IMG/VR virus record: IMGVR_UViG_3300049596_000679
Location: 1-64,000 of that record
Reading direction: 5' to 3' (one strand)
DNA length: 64,000 nucleotides
From: a virus
Each line of letters opens with the position of its first letter. The first letter of the stretch is position 1. Positions 44,271 through 52,064 of the stretch are shown one piece after another. The notes under the pieces are model-generated. The model saw only the letters and a list, made by a program, of their open reading frames with translations, was not told the DNA's origin and searched no databases. The translations under genes and the position numbers were made by a program.

Positions 44271-45425
44271 ATGAAAGAAAAATTTTTACCTTGGTTTTTA
44301 TTATTTTGTGCTCTTGGTCTATCAGGAACTGCCGCTTATTATAGTGTGGTAGGGTTATCAGTGGTATTTGTTGGGGTTGCGTTACCTGTAATCATTATGG
44401 GATCTTTTCTTGAGATATCTAAGATTGCAATTGCAACATACTTACACGACAAGTGGAAAGAAACATACGGAGTCTTAAAGATATACCTTACAATTGCTCT
44501 TGTGACATTGTCTTTGATTACTTCACTTGGGATCTATGGTTTATTAAGTACTGGATTTCAAGGGAATATTGCAAAACTTGAGATTAATCAAAAAAAGATT
44601 GCAAATGTTGAAGTAAAGAAAACAAGATTTATTGAAATAAAAAACGAACAACAGAAAGAGAAAGATGTGTTAGATAAGGACATTTCAAAGTTACGTGATG
44701 GTTTATCTAATAATACAACAACACAATCTGTAGATAGAAAAACAGGTCAACTTATTACAAAGGCAAATAATGCTAACCGTAAATCATTTGAGGACCAATT
44801 AAAACTTACAACAGAAAATAGGGATAAAGTATCAACTCGGATTGATGCTATGAATGATAGTATCACCAAATTGGATATTGAGATACTAAATATGGAATCT
44901 GCAGAACTTGAAGGAAGTGAATTAGGTTCTATTAAATATATTAGTGAACTTTCAGGTTGGGATGTTAAAAAAGTGGCGAACCTTTTCATTTTACTTTTAA
45001 TTTTTGTATTTGATCCGTTAGCAATTACATTAGTTATTGCGACTAACCAAGCATTTAAAAAAAATAAAAAAGAAAGTAGTACCATACATGATACCATACA
45101 TGATACCATACATGATGAGGTTGAAGTTCCTGAAAATTTATTATATGATTTAACCCCCCAAGCCGAACCAATTGTGGTTGAAAAAATTGTTGAGGTTATT
45201 AAGGAAGTGGAGAAGATTGTTGAGGTACCTGTTGAGGTTATTAAGGAAGTAGAAAAAATTGTTGAAGTACCTGTAATAGTATATAGAGAACCATTAAATA
45301 TTATTGAGGTAAATACTTGGGAACCTGAGATAATTGAAACTAATGGTACGGGTGGTGAGTCAACAACTACCACAACAACTGATGATGGTATTAAAAGATT
45401 AGTTTATAAAAAGAACGATGAATGA
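44271..45425 (+). CDS. Four-TM coiled-coil membrane protein
   Basis: This is a 384-residue protein. I chose the ATG at 44271 because the longer TTG start at 44244 would include the promoter-like element. Three membrane segments lie near residues 5-95. A long coiled coil lies near 100-225 and a fourth membrane segment (LFILLLIFVFDPLAITLVIA) near 238-257. The cytoplasmic tail has TIHD x3 and two 14-residue EVIKEVEKIVEVPV repeats. Proteins with this FDPLAITLVIA segment occur in other large phages with unknown function. It heads the operon that contains the endolysin, so a lysis or membrane-remodelling role is possible. Confidence 0.7.
   Translation: MKEKFLPWFLLFCALGLSGTAAYYSVVGLSVVFVGVALPVIIMGSFLEISKIAIATYLHDKWKETYGVLKIYLTIALVTLSLITSLGIYGLLSTGFQGNIAKLEINQKKIANVEVKKTRFIEIKNEQQKEKDVLDKDISKLRDGLSNNTTTQSVDRKTGQLITKANNANRKSFEDQLKLTTENRDKVSTRIDAMNDSITKLDIEILNMESAELEGSELGSIKYISELSGWDVKKVANLFILLLIFVFDPLAITLVIATNQAFKKNKKESSTIHDTIHDTIHDEVEVPENLLYDLTPQAEPIVVEKIVEVIKEVEKIVEVPVEVIKEVEKIVEVPVIVYREPLNIIEVNTWEPEIIETNGTGGESTTTTTTDDGIKRLVYKKNDE
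45081..45116 (+). repeat. Three exact 12-base tandem repeats (TIHD)
   Basis: ACCATACATGAT occurs three times head to tail and encodes TIHD each time. As a multiple of 3 it can expand or contract without a frameshift. Confidence 0.9.
45192..45275 (+). repeat. Two 42-base repeats coding for EVIKEVEKIVEVPV
   Basis: Units 45192-45233 and 45234-45275 encode the same 14 residues with synonymous changes (for example GTGGAGAAG against GTAGAAAAA). This suggests an older duplication kept at the protein level. Confidence 0.85.
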
Positions 45426-46020
45426 TGAAAACGTTATAAAATTTGGAGACTTCAATTACGAAGGTGAGGAAAAAAATAAAAGTCAAATTATTTTATCACA
45501 CACTTCAAGGGTTGCAACAGATTATATAAATGCGTTAAAATATAGGTACGGTAAGAAATACAATAAAGTTCCTAATTATATAATCACTCGTGATGGTAAG
45601 ATAATAGAACTATTGGAACCAAAAAAATACTCCAAATATATAAATGATGAGAACATATCCAAGAAATCAATAACGGTTTCTTTGGAAAATTTAGGTTGGT
45701 TAGAAAAAGAACCATTAAAAAATAGATACATTAACTGGATTGGTAATATTTATAATGGAAAGGCTTTTGAACGTAAGTGGAGAGATTACTTTTTATGGCA
45801 ACCTTATACGGAAGTTCAAATTGATAGTACTATACTAATATGTAAAAAACTAATGGAAGATTTTAACATTAGTAAAAAATGTGTGGGACATAACACTAAA
45901 GTAAATGGTGTGAATCAATTTGATGGTATTGTTACCAGAAGCAATTACACCACAGATGTTACGGATCTAAGTCCGGCATTTGATTTTGATTATTTTAAAA
46001 AAAATATAGAAGATGAATAG
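45418..46020 (+). CDS. N-acetylmuramoyl-L-alanine amidase (endolysin)
   Basis: This 200-residue Amidase_2/PGRP-type protein would cut the amide bond between MurNAc and the stem peptide. LSHTSR supplies the first zinc His (H28). NYIITRDGKIIEL near residues 53-65 is the conserved strand with the Tyr. ITVSLENLGWL near 85 follows. VGHNTK near 157 and NYTTDVTDLSPAFDF near 175-189 make up the C-terminal metal and substrate region. There is no signal peptide, so it would need a holin. It overlaps its neighbours by 8 bases at both ends. Confidence 0.82.
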   Translation: MNDENVIKFGDFNYEGEEKNKSQIILSHTSRVATDYINALKYRYGKKYNKVPNYIITRDGKIIELLEPKKYSKYINDENISKKSITVSLENLGWLEKEPLKNRYINWIGNIYNGKAFERKWRDYFLWQPYTEVQIDSTILICKKLMEDFNISKKCVGHNTKVNGVNQFDGIVTRSNYTTDVTDLSPAFDFDYFKKNIEDE

Positions 46021-46612
46021 ACACGATGAAATAAAAAATTTAATAGAGGCATCTAAAAAATTATTAAATAAAAATTTAATTACTGAGGATATTAACCATA
46101 TCAGAAAAAATTACGGATTAATATTGGAACAAGGTGAGCAAGGACCAACCGAAGATCAACCTAAAAACTATGAGACCGCAGAAGATGGGATGGGAGATAA
46201 AGAAGAAAATACGGATGTTGTAAAAACTGACAAGTCAAAGGGTTATAGAATATCTGGTGGTATAATTGTTATTCATGGTAAAGATAAATCTGACTTACAA
46301 TTAACTACTGACGATAAGAAGGCGTTCCAAGAAACTATGGATGATTTTGTTACTGAGGTATCTGAAATTGTAGACTTTAATAAACTAAACCTATATTCAA
46401 ACAATGTTGAGTGGTCAGGTAAGATTACTGAATTGGATGTTGAGTTTTTCTATTCAATTGGAGAAACAAATGGTATATACATAAACGGCACAATGACTAA
46501 GATTGATGACGATTATTTAGAATTCTTAAATAAGTTGAAACAATACTATGAGAAATTCAAATCTAAATGGTCTAGAGTTATTGCATCAAGAAAGAAAACT
46601 CCTGAATCATGA
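46013..46612 (+). CDS. Putative tagged virion protein
   Basis: This 199-residue protein has a helical N-terminus with three possible tag-type sites: L-I-E (residue 12), I-T-E (25) and I-L-E (39, before Gln). After an acidic linker (EDQPKNYETAEDGMGDKEEN) comes a mixed alpha/beta domain of unknown family. The last site, NYGLILE before QGEQG, is the best match to the tags of other proteins here. It overlaps the amidase gene by 8 bases and ends in an ATGA overlap with the next gene. Confidence 0.62.
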   Translation: MNRHDEIKNLIEASKKLLNKNLITEDINHIRKNYGLILEQGEQGPTEDQPKNYETAEDGMGDKEENTDVVKTDKSKGYRISGGIIVIHGKDKSDLQLTTDDKKAFQETMDDFVTEVSEIVDFNKLNLYSNNVEWSGKITELDVEFFYSIGETNGIYINGTMTKIDDDYLEFLNKLKQYYEKFKSKWSRVIASRKKTPES

Positions 46613-46962
46613 GAAAGTTTTTAGATGATAATTTCAAGTATATTTTAATTGGTATTGGAACGGTGGTATTATACATATTACTAATGGATCTAATGACACC
46701 ATCAAACGGTATGACTAAAGAAGATCTAAAGAAAATAGAACAAATAGATAAAGACATTAATTTGTTGATTGAAAGTCAAAAAAAATTAGACGAATCAATT
46801 AATGAGTATAAAAAAGAAATTGAGAAAATTGATTCAACAATATCTAACATCAAAGTTAAAAAGGAAGTAGTAAATAATTACTACGAACAAAAAGGGAAAG
46901 AGATTAAAGATGCTAATGTTAAACAAGTTGATAGTTTATTAAGATCAAGATATAAATTTTAA
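46609..46962 (+). CDS. Single-TM coiled-coil protein (possible inner-membrane spanin)
   Basis: This 117-residue protein has an N-terminal membrane helix (YILIGIGTVVLYILLMDLM, residues 11-29) and then a periplasmic-type coiled coil. This is the layout of phage i-spanins (Rz). It lies two genes after the amidase. The next gene also encodes a membrane coiled-coil protein, so the pair could be a lysis unit. Proof is lacking, and it could equally be a virion or exclusion protein. Confidence 0.6.
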   Translation: MRKFLDDNFKYILIGIGTVVLYILLMDLMTPSNGMTKEDLKKIEQIDKDINLLIESQKKLDESINEYKKEIEKIDSTISNIKVKKEVVNNYYEQKGKEIKDANVKQVDSLLRSRYKF

Positions 46963-46964
46963 GT

Positions 46965-47375
46965 ATGAAAAATATAATATCAGTATTATTTCTTTTGGTG
47001 TCGTTGACATCATTTGGTCAAATCAAAAAAGTTGACACAACTGAAATATGTTTACCTTATAGTGTTGGTAAACAAATTATGTTGGATCTAAATAGATTAG
47101 ATTCCACAACTGCAATCCTTAAATTAACTGAAACTGAAGTTATTGAATTAAATAAAAAAATAGACGCTCAACAAGGAATTATTGGGAATTTAGAAGATAA
47201 AGTTAAGATAGTTGATACAATAGTTCAAAAAACTAATGAGAAATTTGATATCGTTGACAAAATAAATAAAGATTTAGTTACCGATAACAAAAAATTAAGA
47301 AGAAAGAATGTAATTATAGAAATAGTCTCAGGCATTTTAATTGGAGCATTAACCTATCAAGTAGTAACACAATAA
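46965..47375 (+). CDS. Signal-peptide coiled-coil protein with C-terminal TM
   Basis: This 136-residue protein has a signal peptide ending in LTSFGQ, typical of Bacteroidota, a central coiled coil (ELNKKIDAQQGIIGNLEDKV), and a C-terminal membrane helix (IIEIVSGILIGALTYQVVTQ). It would be tethered in the inner membrane with its coiled coil in the periplasm. It may pair with the preceding protein. It overlaps the next gene in TAATG. Confidence 0.62.
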   Translation: MKNIISVLFLLVSLTSFGQIKKVDTTEICLPYSVGKQIMLDLNRLDSTTAILKLTETEVIELNKKIDAQQGIIGNLEDKVKIVDTIVQKTNEKFDIVDKINKDLVTDNKKLRRKNVIIEIVSGILIGALTYQVVTQ

Positions 47376-47620
47376 TGGCATTATCACAAACAGATAAAAA
47401 AGAAATTGAAACTTTAATTCGAAAAGAAATGAAAGATTTTTTGGGATCTACTACTGCCAAACAATTTGAAGATAAATTAATTGAGAAAGTCTCTAAAGAC
47501 ATGAAAAGAGGTAAACTAGAAGGTGATATTAAAGATATCGTTGTGAAATCGTTCAGAGAATTTTTCACAATGATGTTCCACCAAAGAAGTTTCTGGGAAT
47601 CTAAATTTAGAAGTTCATAA
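47375..47620 (+). CDS. Small helical hypothetical protein
   Basis: This 81-residue protein is predicted helical: LSQTDKKEIETLIRKEMKDF, then a C-terminal FFTMMFHQRSFWESKF. I associate this type with large Bacteroidota phages but know no function. It is coupled by TAATG overlaps to both neighbours. Confidence 0.66.
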   Translation: MALSQTDKKEIETLIRKEMKDFLGSTTAKQFEDKLIEKVSKDMKRGKLEGDIKDIVVKSFREFFTMMFHQRSFWESKFRSS

Positions 47621-48396
47621 TGGAAGATATAACCGCAAAAATTAGAGATATTATATCTAGTGAAACTTCGGGTAATGCTGAGGCTAGAACAAATGCGTTA
47701 AAGGGGTTAAAAAATGTTAAAGAAAATGATGAGGGGGAAAAAAGAAATGCTCCACAAGATTATTTAAAAGACCCAAATGGGTTAAAGTTGGTTTTTGAAT
47801 TAGCAAAACAAAAAAAAACTAATAAGACGACAATAAGAAGAGAGATAAAGAAATTATTAAAAAATCCTGAAGAGATTAATTATTTTTTAAATTCAATACT
47901 TTCATTCGTTAAATCTAAAAAAGGTAACGATAAGGAAGAAACTAAAGAAATGACAGGGTCAGGTAGTGCGGGTGGTTATTCTGCTCCGTTATTTGGTCGT
48001 GAAATGAAAGAAAGTGTTTGTAAGATTTGTGGTATGAAAAACTGCAAATGTCAGGACAAAAAACATGGTAATACACCAAGAAGAGAAACAAAAGAAGCCA
48101 CAGGATCGGCATCATCAGGTCAATACTCAGGACCCTCGATATGGGCAAAGTCAACCAACAAAAAAGATTGGGGACCAAAACGTAAAACACAAATACCTGG
48201 AGGTAAGTTTGTTCAAGTTAAGAAAAAATGTAAAAAGTTTCCTTACTGTAATCAGGGGGATATTAACGCACTTAGAATCTTTGAAAACGAGACTCTTTCG
48301 AAAGTAATAAACGATTTATCAGATAGATACCAAATTCATGAAGATTTCATAAAAGAAATAATCTTCAACGAAATGTCAAAAAGGAATTTAATGTGA
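47620..48396 (+). CDS. Putative virion-associated protein with duplicated motif
   Basis: This 258-residue protein contains two related segments, EMTGSGSAGGYSAPLFG near residue 110 and EATGSASSGQYSGPSIW near 160. A small Cys cluster, CKICGMKNCKC near 132-142, lies between them. A basic KKKCKKFPYCNQGD follows, and the C-terminus is helical. I think this is a conserved phage protein of unknown role. Its N-terminus (DITAKIRDIISSE) is helical but lacks a clean I/L-x-E site. Confidence 0.64.
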   Translation: MEDITAKIRDIISSETSGNAEARTNALKGLKNVKENDEGEKRNAPQDYLKDPNGLKLVFELAKQKKTNKTTIRREIKKLLKNPEEINYFLNSILSFVKSKKGNDKEETKEMTGSGSAGGYSAPLFGREMKESVCKICGMKNCKCQDKKHGNTPRRETKEATGSASSGQYSGPSIWAKSTNKKDWGPKRKTQIPGGKFVQVKKKCKKFPYCNQGDINALRIFENETLSKVINDLSDRYQIHEDFIKEIIFNEMSKRNLM

Positions 48397-48403
48397 TATT
48401 TAT
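48397..48403 (+). promoter_or_regulatory. TATTTAT element before the multidomain virion gene
   Basis: TATTTAT lies directly after the preceding stop and ends 15 bases before the ATG at 48419. Confidence 0.5.
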
Positions 48404-48418
48404 TAAATAAAAATAACT

Positions 48419-50260
48419 ATGAACTATTATTTGAAAAATAAAATCCAAAAACTTATTAATGAAACTTTGGAGGACAAAGCGAATGAAGTGATGGAAAAAT
48501 TAAAATTTAACAAACCTGGCAGTTCTTTTGATTATGTTGAAGAGGGAGAAATGTGTGAATCATGCGGCGGAGAAATGACAGAAGGTGAATGTATGGAATG
48601 TGGTAATATGTATGAAGGAGAAATGTGTGAATCATGTGGTGGAGAAATGACAGAAGGAGAAACGTGTGAATCATGTGGTGGAGAAATGAGAGAACAGAAT
48701 CCAAAAAGGGATTGGGGTAGTGTAGGTACGGGAGCCGCTGCAGGAGGATTGTATGGTGCCTCGACAGGAGCGGCTATAGGATCTGTTGTACCTGTAGTTG
48801 GTACCGCAGTAGGTGCTGCATTAGGTGCTGCATTAGGTGCCGCAACAGGCGCCGCGGCAGGATTATTATACAGTTCTAAAGGTTCTTATGACGGTGTTAA
48901 AAAAATATTTGACGCTTGTAATAAAAGTGGTATGGGTAAATCAACCATGAATGGAAGTACGTTAGATTCAATATCAAAAAGTCTTTACGATGCGGTTAGA
49001 GTATGGACCGGAACTGATGAAGACGCTATCAAAGACGCTCTAAGTCAACTTAAAACAATTCCTGACTTTTGTAGTGTTATTAAAAGATATGAGGAAAATT
49101 ATCCTGGAGAAAATTTACTTGATGACTTAGACGGTGATATTGATACTGATAGTGAGTGGAATGAATATGTTTATTTACCATTATTGGCAGCAAAAAGAAA
49201 ATCTGAAGAACTTGGTAAAAAGTCAGGTGGATCAATAAGAGAAAATGACGAAATGGATTTTGAAACTCCTATAAGAGATGCTATTAGATCTCATAAAGGT
49301 AAATTTAGAACTCCTATGAGAGATGCTATAAGATCTAATAAAGGTAAATTTAAAACTCCTATGAGAGATGCTATGGCTATGAGATCTCGTAAAAACAGAC
49401 ATAATGATTTTGAAGATGACATGAACGAAGTTGAGTTGGATGAAAAATTATACGGAAACCAAAAAAGAATTGATAAGAACCATAATGGAAGATTAGATTC
49501 GCAGGACTTCAAAATGTTAAGAAAAAAAGAAGATGTAAATGAAAATGTGTTCTATGAATTAACAACTGCAGTAAATGGCAAAAGAGAAAAACTTTTATTT
49601 AATGAAAGTCAGTTTGAAGAAATGATTGAGAATATTGTTTTAAAAGAAGAAAGTAAATTCAATAAAGGTAAGACACCGGCTGGATATGCTGAATATGAAA
49701 GATCTATTAAAACGTCAAAAAAAAATGAAGAAGGTTATATGAAAGATTTGTCCAAAAAAATGAAAGATTATTTGAAAGACGGATCTAAAGGTAAATATGA
49801 AATGTCACCAAAACATTTTCCAAAAGGAAATGGTGAATTAGAAGAAATGTCTAAAAAGGCTTATGTTGCTTCAGGAGCAATTGAGGATTATATTGATAAC
49901 TTTACTGCCGCTGGTTTAGAAAACTTAGATTATGATGAAATCCATCCTGATGAAGATTGGGTAACTGACAACGTTGTTGGGTCTTCAAGAACGGGTAATA
50001 ATCCTGAATGGGCAAACGCAGTTGAGACACCAAATAACGAGAAGAGAAATAAGATTAGAAAAGATAATTTATTGGCTAAAATTAAACGTAAGGCTTACAA
50101 TAAAGCGCCTCAACCTGTTGTTACTGACAAATCAGGTGAAAATGCGGGGGATAAAATTATGGCTAAGTTAGAATCTATTGACGAAAAGAAAAAACAAAAA
50201 ATCAATGAGGACTATACACGTATTATGAGTTTAATGTCTTATAAGAAAAACACTCAATAA
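48419..50260 (+). CDS. Multidomain putative internal virion protein
   Basis: This 613-residue protein has a mosaic layout. An N-terminal tag helix ends in L-I-N-E at residue 15. Four CxxC knuckles of the CESCGGEM type lie at about residues 45-90. A glycine-zipper stretch (AAGGLYGASTGAAIGS onward) lies at about 100-150 and could insert in membranes. An annexin-like repeat (WTGTDEDAIKDALSQL) lies near 192-207. A 15-residue repeat, TPMRDAIRSNKGKFK, lies near 283-320. An EF-hand-like loop, DKNHNGRLDSQDF, lies near 350. I infer a protein carried in the head or tail and delivered to the host envelope. It ends before a terminator that covers the next gene's start. Confidence 0.68.
   Translation: MNYYLKNKIQKLINETLEDKANEVMEKLKFNKPGSSFDYVEEGEMCESCGGEMTEGECMECGNMYEGEMCESCGGEMTEGETCESCGGEMREQNPKRDWGSVGTGAAAGGLYGASTGAAIGSVVPVVGTAVGAALGAALGAATGAAAGLLYSSKGSYDGVKKIFDACNKSGMGKSTMNGSTLDSISKSLYDAVRVWTGTDEDAIKDALSQLKTIPDFCSVIKRYEENYPGENLLDDLDGDIDTDSEWNEYVYLPLLAAKRKSEELGKKSGGSIRENDEMDFETPIRDAIRSHKGKFRTPMRDAIRSNKGKFKTPMRDAMAMRSRKNRHNDFEDDMNEVELDEKLYGNQKRIDKNHNGRLDSQDFKMLRKKEDVNENVFYELTTAVNGKREKLLFNESQFEEMIENIVLKEESKFNKGKTPAGYAEYERSIKTSKKNEEGYMKDLSKKMKDYLKDGSKGKYEMSPKHFPKGNGELEEMSKKAYVASGAIEDYIDNFTAAGLENLDYDEIHPDEDWVTDNVVGSSRTGNNPEWANAVETPNNEKRNKIRKDNLLAKIKRKAYNKAPQPVVTDKSGENAGDKIMAKLESIDEKKKQKINEDYTRIMSLMSYKKNTQ
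49265..49378 (+). repeat. Two and a half 45-base tandem repeats
   Basis: Units start at 49265, 49310 and 49355 and encode TPIRDAIRSHKGKFR, TPMRDAIRSNKGKFK and a partial TPMRDAM. The high DNA identity suggests recent duplication. Confidence 0.88.
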
Positions 50261-50287
50261 TTTACAATTACATAATTAGGTATTATC

Positions 50288-50323
50288 ATTGTCCATAGGT
50301 ATTAATCTATGGACAATTTTTTT
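50288..50323 (+). terminator. 11-bp hairpin: terminator that contains a start codon
   Basis: ATTGTCCATAG (50288-50298) is perfectly complementary to CTATGGACAAT (50307-50317) around an 8-base loop and is followed by a T-run. The ATG of the next gene (50309) lies in the 3' arm. The structure can end transcription from upstream, and in read-through RNA it can hide the start codon. Confidence 0.8.
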
Positions 50324-50776
50324 AACTACATATCAAAACAATTAAAACAGGAGGATATTGAGATTTGGTTTAACATCAACAATATCATTCCTGAGAAGAT
50401 GGAATTATATTACGATTTCTCTATATCCATACATAAATTAATTCTAGATACTTATCTTGGTGATGACGATGGTTTTAATGAAACCAAAGTATCAATGACC
50501 GAAGAAGATAAGAATAAACACTTTGATTGGTGTTGGGATAAAACAATAGATAGTTTTAATTTGGAAAACATAACCTTCAACAAAAGGGGAGATCATTATG
50601 ATCACTTCCAATCATTTTTTTCTGAAATATATTATAATCAGGTTGATAAAAAAATTAAAGATTCTATTAATGTTTTCTTTAGAGATGTGTTTGACTTAGA
50701 AAAACCATTTACCCAATCTGATTTAGATATGATACTTAATATTTACAGGAGTTTGGATAAAAATTTGGTGTTATAG
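50309..50776 (+). CDS. Hypothetical protein translated from a hairpin start
   Basis: This 155-residue protein is rich in Asp, Asn and aromatic residues, with no known domain (MDNFFNYISKQLKQEDIEIW at the start). The start codon is locked in the terminator stem described at 50288. The next internal Met is at residue 31, and starting there would drop a well-formed N-terminus. A transcript initiated inside the hairpin would free the start. Confidence 0.66.
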   Translation: MDNFFNYISKQLKQEDIEIWFNINNIIPEKMELYYDFSISIHKLILDTYLGDDDGFNETKVSMTEEDKNKHFDWCWDKTIDSFNLENITFNKRGDHYDHFQSFFSEIYYNQVDKKIKDSINVFFRDVFDLEKPFTQSDLDMILNIYRSLDKNLVL

Positions 50777-50840
50777 TATTTACTAAGGTAAGTTAGTGGG
50801 GTATAATTAAATTACATAAACAATAAAATACATTTAAAAA

Positions 50841-51014
50841 ATGGAAACGTTAGAACAAATTAAAACACTAGTTGAACTATTAAGTGCTGACACGACTAAG
50901 TTTTTTGCAGGAAATAAAAGTGCAGGAACAAGAGCAAGAAAAACATCTCAAGAATTAAAAGCATTATTGCAAACATTAAGAGGTGAAATCTTAGATTCTA
51001 AGAAAAATGACTAA
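50841..51014 (+). CDS. Histone H1-like (Hc1-type) small protein
   Basis: This 57-residue protein carries NKSAGTRARKTSQELKALLQ at residues 25-44. That matches the Hc1/histone H1-like pattern (KAAGTRARK...LQELK) of chlamydiae, Bacteroidota and some phages. Such proteins bind and compact DNA. It overlaps the next gene by 8 bases. It may act on the host nucleoid or in DNA packaging. Confidence 0.68.
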   Translation: METLEQIKTLVELLSADTTKFFAGNKSAGTRARKTSQELKALLQTLRGEILDSKKND

Positions 51015-51201
51015 TATTGATACTTTATATCTTTTTATGTTCATTTTTTCAGCTCTCTCAGTTTTTAGAGTTGTTGTAAAATTTATATTTTCCCTATTAC
51101 AAACTTTACCTGAAAGATTGGTGATGAGTAATAGGGAAATATTATTCCAAGGTGTTTCATTGTCTTATGTTATAACTTACACAATACAAAATTTTTTATG
51201 A
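51007..51201 (+). CDS. Small two-TM membrane protein
   Basis: This 64-residue protein has a strong hydrophobic helix at residues 7-32 and a weaker one near 47-62. It overlaps the Hc1-like gene by 8 bases and the next gene by 4. A holin-like size and topology are noted but not proven. Confidence 0.58.
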   Translation: MTNIDTLYLFMFIFSALSVFRVVVKFIFSLLQTLPERLVMSNREILFQGVSLSYVITYTIQNFL

Positions 51202-51626
51202 GTTTTTTTACCGAATTTAATACTTTATCACCATACTTACAATCCGTAAGAAAGTTGAAAACATACCTGTCATTTGACATACATTTTCCTAACACATGGA
51301 AAATACCAAAAAAGTTTGTTGATGAAGAAACGTTATTAGAAAATGAATCTACTGAAACAGGTAAAAGATTCTTTTCATTTGTTAGTACCTTTAATGAAAA
51401 AGAGGTTGAGAAGATTATTAACAATCTCAGAAACATTATTAAATATAATAAAGAAAGAGAGGAAAAGGATAAACTGTTCCAAACCAAAGTTAATGAGTTA
51501 AAATCTATTTTTGAAAAACAAAATTTAGATAATCTACAAGCATTAAAATTTGAAATTTCCGATGATCAAAAAATTGAATTAGAAGATGGAGAAGAAAATA
51601 CAAACCCAGTTAGAAACTCAAATTGA
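51198..51626 (+). CDS. Hypothetical protein
   Basis: This 142-residue protein has a helical, charged C-terminal half (NEKEVEKIINNLRNIIKYNK). There is no known domain. The last 41 bases are overlapped by the next gene in another frame. It belongs to a chain of overlapping small genes from 50841 to 52064. Confidence 0.6.
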   Translation: MSFFTEFNTLSPYLQSVRKLKTYLSFDIHFPNTWKIPKKFVDEETLLENESTETGKRFFSFVSTFNEKEVEKIINNLRNIIKYNKEREEKDKLFQTKVNELKSIFEKQNLDNLQALKFEISDDQKIELEDGEENTNPVRNSN

Positions 51627-51786
51627 GTGGTTAAATAATGAATTGGAAAAAGATAAGATTGAAGTTGAAAGAAATAAAAGTAAATTTATCAATCAAATCA
51701 AAAAATTAAAGAAAGAAGACATTGTAAAAGTCAATGTTGAGAAAATGACATTATGGAAGAGAATAAAGAAAGTATTGTTGGGATAA
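51586..51786 (+). CDS. Small coiled-coil protein in an overlapping frame
   Basis: This 66-residue basic helical protein (LETQIEWLNNELEKDKIEVE, then LWKRIKKVLLG) starts 41 bases inside the preceding gene. I associate this type with Bacteroidota phages, which supports its reality despite the overlap. No better downstream start exists in the frame. Confidence 0.62.
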   Translation: MEKKIQTQLETQIEWLNNELEKDKIEVERNKSKFINQIKKLKKEDIVKVNVEKMTLWKRIKKVLLG

Positions 51787-52064
51787 TGGAAAAATTGGCA
51801 ATGATTACAGATGCTACCCAATCTTTATTTCCCGATGGTAAAACGGCAATAGTATTTGAATTACCGGAAGTTGATTTTAAAGAAGTCCAAAAAAACTTTA
51901 GAGAAATTGATAGTAACTATACTAAATTTAAAATTGATCTTTCAGGTGTTGAGGTAATATTCATATTAGAGAATTCATATGAAGAAGAAAAACCAATTGA
52001 AGAACCTATTGTTGTTAAAAAAGAAGGGTTTATTAAAAGATTAATAAAAAATTATTTAAAATAA
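51786..52064 (+). CDS. Hypothetical protein
   Basis: This is a 92-residue protein. I chose the ATG at 51786, which overlaps the preceding stop by one base. An in-frame ATG at 51753 would add 11 residues but overlap by 34 bases. The body is alpha/beta (IVFELPEVDFKEVQKNFREI) with a basic tail (FIKRLIKNYLK). It converges directly on the minus-strand gene at 52065. Confidence 0.6.
   Translation: MEKLAMITDATQSLFPDGKTAIVFELPEVDFKEVQKNFREIDSNYTKFKIDLSGVEVIFILENSYEEEKPIEEPIVVKKEGFIKRLIKNYLK

Noticed and set aside
44747-45373. A 208-residue minus-strand ORF opposite the four-TM protein gene.
   Set aside because: The composition (Ser/Thr/Ile-rich, repeats mirroring the other strand) is a shadow of the coding repeats. 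The + frame has clear membrane and coiled-coil structure and fits the operon.
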